Assembly (NCBI GenBank): GCA_004554385.1
Contig: SFMO01000009.1
Span: 1-20,066, forward strand
Source: Ruminococcus flavefaciens
GTDB lineage: Bacteria > Bacillota > Clostridia > Oscillospirales > Ruminococcaceae
Length of the DNA stretch: 20,066 nt
Direction of reading: 5' to 3'
Below are positions 13,486 through 20,066 of the stretch, piece by piece. Under the pieces are notes generated by a model. That model was not told the DNA's origin. It searched no databases and was given only the letters and a program-made list of their open reading frames with translations. A program made the translations under genes and the position numbers. Each line of letters opens with the position of its first letter. Position 1 is the first letter of the stretch.

Positions 13486-14145
13486 ATGAAAAAGATAATT
13501 TCATCTGTTACAGTATGCTCGCTTGCATTATGTGCACTTGCTTCCTGCGGTGACAATGCAAAGAGCGGTGAAAAGCTTGTGGGCAAATGGGCAATGAGCA
13601 ACCTTGCCAGCGAAGAAGCAAGCGTTGACGGCGGCGGCATCATCTTTACCGATGACGGAAAGGGCTCGGTATATCTTGATACATCAAGCCTTCTCCACTT
13701 CGAGAGCGAGGGCCTCAATGTCGGCGGAACTACACTTGCAAAGGACTATATAAAGGAGAGCGGCGATACTCTCACAGTTGACGTAATGGGTCAGGAAATG
13801 ATAGGTCTCAAGAAGCTTGAGGCTAAGGAGGGCTACGACGGAAAGTATTCCCTTGAGAGCGGTATCCTTTACGACAGCATCGTTCAGGGCATGGAAAAGC
13901 AGGGCAACGCCTCATTTGACAAGGAAAACCTTGACATCACCATTGACTTTGACGGCGCAAAGAGCGAGGTAGTGTTCAACGACCTCTTTACCTACACCAC
14001 AAAGGGCAAGAAACTGGAGGTTTCAGGCTTTGCAGGTTTCCTTAACGGCGACGGCGACAAGGCAACTGCTGAGTTCAAGGTAGACGGCGATACACTGGAG
14101 CTCAAGGATTCAAAGTCAACAGAGACACTTACAAGAGTAAAGTAA
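13486..14145 (+). CDS. Predicted lipoprotein, lipocalin-like, function unknown
   Basis: The protein (219 residues) has a type II signal peptide with lipobox LASC (18-21), so Cys21 would be lipidated and the protein anchored outside the membrane. KLVGKWAM soon after resembles the first strand of lipocalin-like domains that occur in Ruminococcus lipoproteins. The remainder alternates short beta strands with glycine/aspartate turns and has no visible enzyme motif. GGAGG lies about 6 nt before the ATG at 13486. It is monocistronic, with its own promoter and terminator, and divergent from the GH16 gene. I do not recognise a more specific family. Confidence 0.75.
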   Translation: MKKIISSVTVCSLALCALASCGDNAKSGEKLVGKWAMSNLASEEASVDGGGIIFTDDGKGSVYLDTSSLLHFESEGLNVGGTTLAKDYIKESGDTLTVDVMGQEMIGLKKLEAKEGYDGKYSLESGILYDSIVQGMEKQGNASFDKENLDITIDFDGAKSEVVFNDLFTYTTKGKKLEVSGFAGFLNGDGDKATAEFKVDGDTLELKDSKSTETLTRVK

Positions 14146-14152
14146 AAAAACG

Positions 14153-14181
14153 TCCCGTGAGTATGCGCTCACGGGATTTTT
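14153..14181 (+). terminator. Terminator of the lipoprotein gene
   Basis: TCCCGTGAG (14153-14161) pairs with CTCACGGGA (14168-14176), loop 6 nt, followed by TTTTTC. It begins 7 nt after the stop codon. Confidence 0.92.
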
Positions 14182-14203
14182 CTGTTTTGATACATAAAGT
14201 AAA

Positions 14204-14229
14204 AGCCCGAAAGCAAATGCCTTCGGGCT
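14204..14229 (-). terminator. Terminator of serC-serA
   Basis: AGCCCGAA (14204-14211) pairs with TTCGGGCT (14222-14229), with inner G-C pairs. On the minus strand the stem runs into a run of T. It begins about 12 nt after the serA stop. Confidence 0.9.
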
Positions 14230-14240
14230 GTTTGTATATC

Positions 14241-15401
14241 TTACTTGATGACTCTTACTCTGATAACGCCGTCAACTGCGTTGATCTTACCCTCAACTGT
14301 AGGAGGAACGTCACCTGTAACGTCGAGCATAGTGTATGCGAAATCCTTCTTGGAAGCATTTACCATGTTCTCGATGTTGATACCTTCGTTGCCTACTACT
14401 GTTGTGATAGAAGCAATAGTTGTAGGAACGTTCTTGTGGATGATGCAGATCTTTGTGCCTACAGCATTCATAGAAGCGTTAGGAAGATTTACGCTGTTCT
14501 TGATATTTCCGTTCTCAATGTACTCGATAAGCTCTTCAGCAGCCATAACAGCACAGTTATCCTCACTCTCGGGAGTTGAAGCGCCGAGGTGCGGGAGAAC
14601 GATAACGTTCTCAACGCCGAGAACAACATCGTCAGCGAAGTCTGTAACGTACTTTGCAACCTTGCCCTCTTCGATAGCCTTTACTACTGCCTCGCTGTTG
14701 ATGAGCTCGCCTCTTGCGAGGTTGATAAGACGAACGCCGTCCTTCATCATAGCGATCTGCTCAGCATCGATAGTGTTCTTTGTCTGAGGAGTGTAAGGCA
14801 TGTGGATCGAGATGTAATCGCTGTTTGAATAGATCTCGTTGATGTCTGAAACGATCTTTACGGAAGGCTCAAGGTGGAGAGCAGCGCCTACAGAAAGGAA
14901 TGGATCGTAGCCGATAACCTTCATGCCGAGAGACTCAGCAGCGTTAGCGATCTTGCCGCCGATAGCGCCGAGGCCGATGATACCGAGAGTCTTGCCTGCG
15001 ATCTCAGGACCTGCAAACTTTGACTTGCCGCCCTCAACAGTCTTAGGAGCGTCGGGAGTGCCCTTCAGTGAAGCAGCCCATGCAGCAGCCTCAACGATCT
15101 TTCTTGAAGCAAGGAGAAGTGCACAGATAGCAAGCTCCTTAACAGCGTTTGAGTTAGCACCCGGAGTATTGAATACGCAGATACCCTCCTGAGCGCAGCG
15201 CTCTACAGGGATATTGTTAACGCCTGCGCCTGCACGTGCGATAGCGAGAAGATTGTCGCCGAACTGCATATCGTGCATCTTAGCTGAACGAACCATGATA
15301 GCATCAGGATTAGCGATCTCGTCAGCTACTGAGTACTTGCTCTTATCGAAAATATCTGTGCCGATAGCTGATATCTTGTTTAAAGTCTGGATCTTGTACA
15401 T
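14241..15401 (-). CDS. serA: D-3-phosphoglycerate dehydrogenase
   Basis: This enzyme catalyses the first step of serine synthesis, oxidising 3-phosphoglycerate to 3-phosphohydroxypyruvate with NAD. The D-2-hydroxyacid dehydrogenase fold shows the Rossmann motif GLGAIGG (143-149), the substrate/catalytic arginine R230 in LARGEL and the catalytic H271 in LPHLGAS. An ACT domain follows (about 315-386). At 386 residues it is the short form without the intervening domain, common in gut anaerobes. AGAGG lies about 10 nt upstream of the ATG at 15401. It lies 113 nt downstream of serC on the same strand with no terminator between, so the two form an operon that makes phosphoserine; serB is not here. 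Confidence 0.96.
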   Translation of the reverse strand: MYKIQTLNKISAIGTDIFDKSKYSVADEIANPDAIMVRSAKMHDMQFGDNLLAIARAGAGVNNIPVERCAQEGICVFNTPGANSNAVKELAICALLLASRKIVEAAAWAASLKGTPDAPKTVEGGKSKFAGPEIAGKTLGIIGLGAIGGKIANAAESLGMKVIGYDPFLSVGAALHLEPSVKIVSDINEIYSNSDYISIHMPYTPQTKNTIDAEQIAMMKDGVRLINLARGELINSEAVVKAIEEGKVAKYVTDFADDVVLGVENVIVLPHLGASTPESEDNCAVMAAEELIEYIENGNIKNSVNLPNASMNAVGTKICIIHKNVPTTIASITTVVGNEGINIENMVNASKKDFAYTMLDVTGDVPPTVEGKINAVDGVIRVRVIK

Positions 15402-15431
15402 TTCAGTAAACCTCTTTCTATGTTTTTTTGA

Positions 15432-15511
15432 AATGCATAATTGCGGAGCTCACTGTTCTCGATATATCAAGCATAAGAAGTCACTGTAATTATGCATTAT
15501 GCATTATGCAT
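15432..15511. repeat. Small inverted/tandem repeat between serC and serA
   Basis: AATGCATAATT (15432-15442) and AATTATGCATT (15488-15498) are perfect 11-bp inverted repeats around a 45-bp spacer. The right end also carries three tandem TATGCAT units (15491-15511). It fills most of the serC-serA gap. It resembles a short MITE-like or palindromic filler; no coding frame is supported. Confidence 0.55.
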
Positions 15512-15514
15512 CAA

Positions 15515-16600
15515 TTACGAATTTTCTTCCTCGAACTTCTTCATGAAAGCAACGAGCTTTTCAACGCCCTCAATAGGCATAGCGTTGTAGATAGAAGCTC
15601 TCATACCGCCGACAGTTCTGTGGCCCTTGAGGTTCTTGAAGCCTGCTGCATCTGACTCAGCAATGAACTTCTTGTCAAGCTCATCATTGCCTGTGATGAA
15701 CGGAACGTTCATGAGTGAGCGGTCCTTCTTTTCAACTGTGCCCTTGAACATCTTGCTGCTGTCGAGGAAATCATAGAGGATCTTAGCCTTCTTCTCGTTG
15801 TGAGCCTTCATGCCCTCAAGGCCGCCCATTTTCTTGATCCACTTGAATACCTTGCCGCATACATAGATGCCATATGTAGGAGGTGTATTGTAGAGAGACT
15901 CGTTATCAGCCTGTATCTTCCAGTCCATCATTGTAGGAGTCTGCTTGAATGCAGGACCGTCAGCGATGAGATCCTCACGAACGATGATGATCTGAACGCC
16001 TGCAGGACCAACGTTCTTCTGAACGCCGCCGTAGATAACGCCGTACTTCTTTACGTCAACAGGCTCTGAAAGGAAGCATGAGCTTACGTCAGCAACCAGC
16101 TCGTGGCCCTTTGTGTTGGGGAGCTCCCAGAACTTTGTACCGTAGATAGTGTTGTTCTCGCAGATGTAAACATAGTCAACATCTTCGGGAATATCAAGGT
16201 CTGAACAATCAGGGATATAAGAGAATGTCTTGTCAGCAGAAGAAGCGACTCTTACTACCTCGCCGTACTTCTCAGCTTCAGCAGCAGCCTTCTTAGCCCA
16301 CTGACCTGTGATGATGTAAGCAGCCTTGCCCTTCTTCATAAGGTTCATAGGAACCTCTGCAAACTGAAGATTTGCGCCGCCCTGTACGAAGATCACCTTG
16401 TAGTTGTCAGGGATATTCATAAGGTCGCGGAGATCCTTCTCAGCTTCCTTGATGATCTGGTCATAAACCTTTGAACGGTGTGACATCTCCATTACGGACA
16501 TACCGCAGCCCTTGTAATCCATCATTTCGTCTGCACATTCCTTGAGGACTTCCTCAGGAAGTACAGCAGGACCTGCGCTGAAGTTGTAAACTCTGCTCAT
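15515..16600 (-). CDS. serC: Phosphoserine aminotransferase
   Basis: This PLP enzyme converts 3-phosphohydroxypyruvate and glutamate to phosphoserine and 2-oxoglutarate, the second step of serine synthesis. The start motif VYNFSAGPAVLP (4-15) and the catalytic lysine K195 in GGVQKNVGPAG are diagnostic. Length, 361 residues, is normal for the family. I start at the ATG at 16600, which has GGAGG 8 nt upstream; the TTG at 16615 lies upstream of that site. It is first in the operon with serA, behind a good promoter at 16660-16688. No T-box or other leader is seen in the short 5' region, which is only about 50 nt. Confidence 0.97.
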   Translation of the reverse strand: MSRVYNFSAGPAVLPEEVLKECADEMMDYKGCGMSVMEMSHRSKVYDQIIKEAEKDLRDLMNIPDNYKVIFVQGGANLQFAEVPMNLMKKGKAAYIITGQWAKKAAAEAEKYGEVVRVASSADKTFSYIPDCSDLDIPEDVDYVYICENNTIYGTKFWELPNTKGHELVADVSSCFLSEPVDVKKYGVIYGGVQKNVGPAGVQIIIVREDLIADGPAFKQTPTMMDWKIQADNESLYNTPPTYGIYVCGKVFKWIKKMGGLEGMKAHNEKKAKILYDFLDSSKMFKGTVEKKDRSLMNVPFITGNDELDKKFIAESDAAGFKNLKGHRTVGGMRASIYNAMPIEGVEKLVAFMKKFEEENS

Positions 16601-16659
16601 GTTAAAAACCTCCAAGTTAATATATTATAAAAATAAGTAGTATTTGCAATACAATATAA

Positions 16660-16688
16660 ATTATACTCCTTTGTTTAAAATAAGTCAA
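16660..16688 (-). promoter_or_regulatory. Sigma-A promoter of serC-serA
   Basis: TTGACT (16688-16683) and a perfect TATAAT (16665-16660) are separated by 17 bp, about 60 nt before the serC start. The rest of 16689-16790 is AT-rich and shows only a weak inverted repeat (TTAAGT/ACTTAA). Confidence 0.87.
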
Positions 16689-16791
16689 TATCTAAAGCCG
16701 ATTTTTTTACTGTACATGCAATATTCGTCAAAAGCCCTAAAAATAGGTAGGACAAATTAAGTGTTCATAAAAAAGTTAACTTAATGCAACT

Positions 16792-16826
16792 AAAAAGTGA
16801 CGGCGGAGGTCAGAGGACTTCCGCCG
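16792..16826 (-). terminator. Terminator of the dockerin protein gene
   Basis: CGGCGGAGGT (16801-16810) pairs with ACTTCCGCCG (16817-16826) with one G-T pair and a 6-nt loop. On the minus strand TCAC and then five T follow. It is about 10 nt after the stop at 16837. Confidence 0.85.
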
Positions 16827-16836
16827 CCGTGGCATA

Positions 16837-18102
16837 TCAGTGTTTTTTCATGTAATCTGCAAATGAATCTTTTCCGCTTGTCTGTGTGTAAGCGTAATAC
16901 GAAAGGATATATGAGGCGTCTATGGCATTTACAGCGCCGTCGTTGTTTACGTCACAGGAAGACTTTTCGGCGTCGGAGAGCTTTCTGCTCTTGTTGACGG
17001 AAACCGCTGCGTATACCGAGAGAATATCGGAAGCGTCGACAGCGTTTATCTTGCCGTCGCCGTTGGGATCGCCCATTGAAGCCTTGACTGTTGTTGCGGG
17101 AGTTGAGTTTTCATCGCCTGCAACATAATAGGTATTGTTTAACTGAGTGCCGATGAGCTTGTTTTTTACGTCATTGCCGTTCAGGTCTGTGGCTTTATTT
17201 ACCGTTATCTTGTATTTGTAGCTGCCCTTTGGTGTGTTTTCGGGTATCTTTACTCTGACTGTAGGGTAGAAGGTGTAGCTTCCGTAACGTTCTGCTTCGG
17301 CTACAAGCTTCTTTTCGAGGAGGACCACATTTTTGTCATCAAACTCCACATCGAAGTCAAATTCCTTGAAATAGTCCTTTTTTCCGTTGATATTACCGCC
17401 TATAGTATAACCTGTATCTCCTATATATACGGTATCTCCGGGGTGAATGCCACTGTTTCTCGGGATTAAAGTATGTGAGGTCTGGCTGTAGCGCAGTTTC
17501 GGAAGTGATGGGTCAGGTCTGCCCGTGTCGTTTCCGTCCTTGTCGAGTATGGAATAACTGCCCGTATATGTTCTGAAAGCAGAAGTGATGTCCTTGCCGT
17601 TCTTATCAACAGCCTTTTTGGTTATTACCTTGAAGCTGTATTCGCGCAATGGGGTATTTTCGGGGAACTTCAGCTTTACGTAGATATAAGCACCGCCTGA
17701 TGTTCTTATCAGTTCCGTGCCGAGTACAACCACATTTTTGTCGCTGAACTCAAATGAATAATCGAAATCCTTTACATAGTCATCGAAATTCAGGATACGC
17801 GCCACGGTCTTCTGGTCATCATACAGGCTGACGCTCAAAGACATGACATTATCATCGCTGCCCTGTCTGAATTCATAATACCGGCTTTCGCTAAGCTGAC
17901 CTGTAAGTTTTGTAACAGCGGCGGCAGTCGTTGTTGTTGTGGGGGAAGCTGATGCGGCTGTAACAGCAGTTGTGCCTGAACCCGAACTTGTGCTTGTACT
18001 TGATGTAACAGTTGCGGCATCGGTGCTTACCATTGAATAGCTGAGTGAGCCGCCCGCTATGCTGAGTGCTAAGGCAGCTGCAAAGATTTTGGTTATTTTC
18101 AT
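16837..18102 (-). CDS. Secreted dockerin protein with two copies of an unknown domain
   Basis: A signal peptide (about 1-29) is followed by a Ser/Thr-rich linker (30-64). Two homologous domains come next (about 67-187 and 208-327). They share a core: DYVKDFDYSFEFSDKNVVVL in the first corresponds to DYFKEFDFDVEFDDKNVVLL in the second, then KFPENTP/KIPENTP. A type I dockerin (343-412) has two calcium loops, DPNGDGKINAVDASDIL and DVNNDGAVNAIDASYIL, each continuing into YYA-like helices; it should bind a cohesin on a scaffoldin. No enzyme motif is visible in the repeated domain, which looks like a beta-sandwich and could bind carbohydrate or protein. I start at the ATG at 18102 (421 residues), with AAAGGG 9 nt upstream; the ATG at 18111 would abut that site. 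It has its own promoter and terminator. Confidence 0.88.
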   Translation of the reverse strand: MKITKIFAAALALSIAGGSLSYSMVSTDAATVTSSTSTSSGSGTTAVTAASASPTTTTTAAAVTKLTGQLSESRYYEFRQGSDDNVMSLSVSLYDDQKTVARILNFDDYVKDFDYSFEFSDKNVVVLGTELIRTSGGAYIYVKLKFPENTPLREYSFKVITKKAVDKNGKDITSAFRTYTGSYSILDKDGNDTGRPDPSLPKLRYSQTSHTLIPRNSGIHPGDTVYIGDTGYTIGGNINGKKDYFKEFDFDVEFDDKNVVLLEKKLVAEAERYGSYTFYPTVRVKIPENTPKGSYKYKITVNKATDLNGNDVKNKLIGTQLNNTYYVAGDENSTPATTVKASMGDPNGDGKINAVDASDILSVYAAVSVNKSRKLSDAEKSSCDVNNDGAVNAIDASYILSYYAYTQTSGKDSFADYMKKH

Positions 18103-18149
18103 TGATCTCATCCCTTTATTAAAATTATATTGATTTATATGATAAGTAT

Positions 18150-18178
18150 ATCATAAAGCATTTTTGGAATCAAGTCAA
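18150..18178 (-). promoter_or_regulatory. Sigma-A promoter of the dockerin protein gene
   Basis: TTGACT (18178-18173) and TATGAT (18155-18150) are separated by 17 bp, about 48 nt upstream of the start codon at 18102. Confidence 0.8.
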
Positions 18179-18224
18179 ATTTTGTTACGGTGGCGGCTGC
18201 GGACCGAATAAGTCCGTGGGCGGC

Positions 18225-18259
18225 AAAAAAATACCGGGTCCAGAATTTCAGACCCGGTA
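18225..18259 (-). terminator. Terminator of the beta-CASP gene
   Basis: TACCGGGTC (18232-18240) pairs with GACCCGGTA (18251-18259), loop about 10 nt. On the minus strand it runs into seven T. It lies about 50 nt past the stop at 18311. A weaker imperfect hairpin follows near 18190-18224. Confidence 0.9.
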
Positions 18260-18310
18260 AACAGTTTTTTTGTTAAGGGGAGCTTACTGCTGCTGCCCCT
18301 GCAATGATAT

Positions 18311-19909
18311 TTACGGTAATTTCCACTCGTCGCAGAGCTTGTGGATAGCCTCGGTGAGCTGACGCATATCTGCGTTTGTCCTGCCGTCGGAGTCTCTGAT
18401 AAGAGCTGCAAGGCGGTCTGAAGCCGCAACAAGGTCGCTGTAGGTGATATTGAAGTTTGCGCTGTTGCGCTTCTTGGGTATGGGTATGGGAGCAGCGTCG
18501 ATGGTTATGACATTCTCTGCAATGTCGAACTCCGCACCGCTGTAGGGGACATAGACCTCAGCGCCTATCTCATCGCGGAGCCTCTGTGCAAAGCTCTCTG
18601 CGCCTGTTGCCTCACCGTGATTGATGAAGTAGCGCTGAACTCCCTTGACGGACTTAGCCCATGCAAGGAGACCGTTGAGGTCAGCGTGACCGCTGATACC
18701 GGGGAGCTGCATTATCTTAGCGGCAACTTTGACTGTCTCGCCGAAGAGCTTGACGCGCTTAGCGCCGTCCACAAGGGCTCTTCCGAGGGTATTTCCTGCC
18801 TGATATCCGACGAAAAGGATAGTATTTTCCTTTTTCCAGAGGTTGTGCTTGAGGTGGTGCTTGATACGGCCTGCCTCGCACATTCCGCTTGCGGAGATTA
18901 TGACCTTAGGACGAGGGTCGTCGTTGATAGCCCTTGAATCGTCGCTGCTGACGGTTCTGATGAGGTCGTCGAAGCTGATAGGATTTATGCCCTGACGAAC
19001 AAAGGAGAGAGCCTCCTCGTCGTAGCAGCTTTCACGGTTGCTGATAAAGATGTCCGTGGCCTCATTGGCGAGAGGGCTGTCCACATAAACGGGGAAGCCG
19101 TCGTGTCTCTGCACCAGTCCCTCTGACTTGATATGACGGATAAAATAGAGTATTTCCTGAGTTCTGCCCACTGCAAAGGACGGTATGATAACGCTGCCGC
19201 CGCGGTCGAAGGTCTCCTGCAAAACTCTTGCGAGAGAAGCGGTGTAGTCCGTAGGGCGGTCGTGTATGCGGTTTCCGTAGGTGGACTCCATGACCACGTA
19301 ATCGGCAGCCTCGATGTACTGAGGGTCGCGGATAAGGGGCTGATAGGTGTTGCCGATGTCGCCTGAGAAGGCGATGGTCTTTGTGACGCCATCCTCGGTG
19401 ATAGTGAGGAGAATGCTTGATGAGCCCAGAAGGTGACCTGCGTCACGGAAGAACACCCTGATACCCTCACAGACCTCGAATTCCTGCTCATAGTGGTGTG
19501 GCACAAAGAGCTCTATAGCGCCGATAGCGTCGTCCATAGTGTAGAGGGGCTCATAGTCGGGCTCGCCTCGTCTTGCAGCCTTACGGCTTCGCCATTCCGC
19601 TTCAAACTCCTGAATGTGGGCACTGTCTCGGAGCATTACGGAGCAGAGGTTTGTGGTAGCCTCTGTGGCGTGTATCTCGCCCTGGAATCCTCCCGAGTAG
19701 AGCAGGGGAAGGAGTCCCGAGTGGTCGATATGAGCGTGAGTAAGTAGAACGAAGTCGATATTTGACGGAGAAACAGGTATCTGCACGTTCTCAAAGATGT
19801 CCTCGCCCTGCTGCATGCCGAAGTCCACAAGGAACTTCTTTCCGCAGGCTTCTATATAGGTACAGCTGCCCGTAACTTCGTGGGTAGCGCCGATAAAGGT
19901 CATTTTCAT
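18311..19909 (-). CDS. Beta-CASP metallo-beta-lactamase-fold RNase-like protein
   Basis: The 532-residue protein has the metal motif HAHIDH (58-63), DAGHLLGS and FSGDIG for the remaining zinc ligands, and the beta-CASP motifs ESTYGNR, PSFAVGRTQE and SGHAD. This is the CPSF-73/YSH1-like bacterial branch, whose members cut or trim RNA in the cytoplasm. The last 60 or so residues form a charged helical extension after the core (from about 470). A strong AAAGGAGG site precedes the ATG at 19909. The region just upstream is the inverted copy of the 140-bp repeat, so any promoter lies inside or beyond it. It is probably monocistronic. The RNA substrate is unknown. Confidence 0.92.
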   Translation of the reverse strand: MKMTFIGATHEVTGSCTYIEACGKKFLVDFGMQQGEDIFENVQIPVSPSNIDFVLLTHAHIDHSGLLPLLYSGGFQGEIHATEATTNLCSVMLRDSAHIQEFEAEWRSRKAARRGEPDYEPLYTMDDAIGAIELFVPHHYEQEFEVCEGIRVFFRDAGHLLGSSSILLTITEDGVTKTIAFSGDIGNTYQPLIRDPQYIEAADYVVMESTYGNRIHDRPTDYTASLARVLQETFDRGGSVIIPSFAVGRTQEILYFIRHIKSEGLVQRHDGFPVYVDSPLANEATDIFISNRESCYDEEALSFVRQGINPISFDDLIRTVSSDDSRAINDDPRPKVIISASGMCEAGRIKHHLKHNLWKKENTILFVGYQAGNTLGRALVDGAKRVKLFGETVKVAAKIMQLPGISGHADLNGLLAWAKSVKGVQRYFINHGEATGAESFAQRLRDEIGAEVYVPYSGAEFDIAENVITIDAAPIPIPKKRNSANFNITYSDLVAASDRLAALIRDSDGRTNADMRQLTEAIHKLCDEWKLP

Positions 19910-19926
19910 TGAATTTCCTCCTTTTG

Positions 19927-20066
19927 TAAATCAAAATTTCGAGCTGAGCCAGCTCGACCGCTTGCCACGTTGTCGCTCGTAAACTCGCTTAATAATATAA
20001 GAAATGATATTTGTACATCGCTTACAGCGCGATAAGTACGCCGAGCCCATGAACGGGATTCCAAAG
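19927..20066. repeat. Inverted copy 2 of the 140-bp repeat (runs off the window)
   Basis: The reverse complement matches 4854-4993 at 139 of 140 positions without gaps (the difference is T versus G in CATtGGC/CATgGGC). The shared block ends at GATTTA, a few bases before the ribosome site of the beta-CASP gene. It contains the same TCGAGCTG/CAGCTCGA and ATCGC/GCGAT hairpins. The element probably continues past 20066, as copy 1 extends further to its other side. Confidence 0.9.

Noticed and set aside
16601..16688. T-box or serine riboswitch before serC
   Set aside because: The leader is only about 50 nt and has no T-box sequence or antiterminator.

Overview
The window looks like a chromosomal stretch from a Gram-positive, anaerobic, fibre-degrading Firmicute of the Ruminococcus type. 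This rests on three things. There is a secreted protein with a complete type I dockerin (16837-18102) and a GH16 glucanase with a dockerin-like calcium loop (11774-13195). Both dipicolinate synthase subunits are present, which implies endospore formation. Most genes have Firmicute-style AAGGAGG ribosome sites and sigma-A promoters with 17-bp spacers. Genus assignment is inference. I found no rRNA, tRNA, CRISPR array, transposase, integrase or phage gene.

Layout. 1-1034 (minus) holds short tandem repeats that truncate an MFS efflux gene; the gene sits behind an elaborate leader with a consensus promoter, a 30-codon leader ORF, a terminator and a hairpin that buries the Shine-Dalgarno. 1041-2496 (minus) is dpaA-dpaB for spore dipicolinate. 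2638-3993 (minus) is a promoter-to-terminator unit with a 43-residue membrane peptide and ilvE. 4049-4663 (minus) is a TatD-associated-type radical SAM protein. 4691-4993 is a multi-hairpin intergenic repeat whose last 140 bp recur, inverted, at 19927-20066. 4994-6130 (minus) is alanine racemase. 6257-6958 (plus) is a SLOG/DUF1273-type protein with its own promoter. 6959-7475 is non-coding, full of inverted repeats, and carries three DnaA-box-like 9-mers.

7359-11767 (plus) is an apparent envelope operon: a degenerate LytR-CpsA-Psr-like membrane protein, TatD nuclease, a PP2C phosphatase and a GT-C glycosyltransferase, ended by a bidirectional terminator. 11774-13256 (minus) is the GH16 enzyme, and divergently from it 13349-14181 (plus) is a lipoprotein unit. 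14204-16688 (minus) is serC-serA (serine biosynthesis). 16792-18178 (minus) is a dockerin protein with a duplicated unknown domain, and 18225-19909 (minus) is a beta-CASP metallo-beta-lactamase RNase-like protein.

The most unusual features are the MFS leader, whose four mutually exclusive pairing segments resemble erm-type antibiotic-inducible attenuation; the hairpin-rich intergenic block with DnaA-like boxes at the point where gene direction switches; the pair of 140-bp inverted repeats; and the duplicated unknown domain in the dockerin protein.
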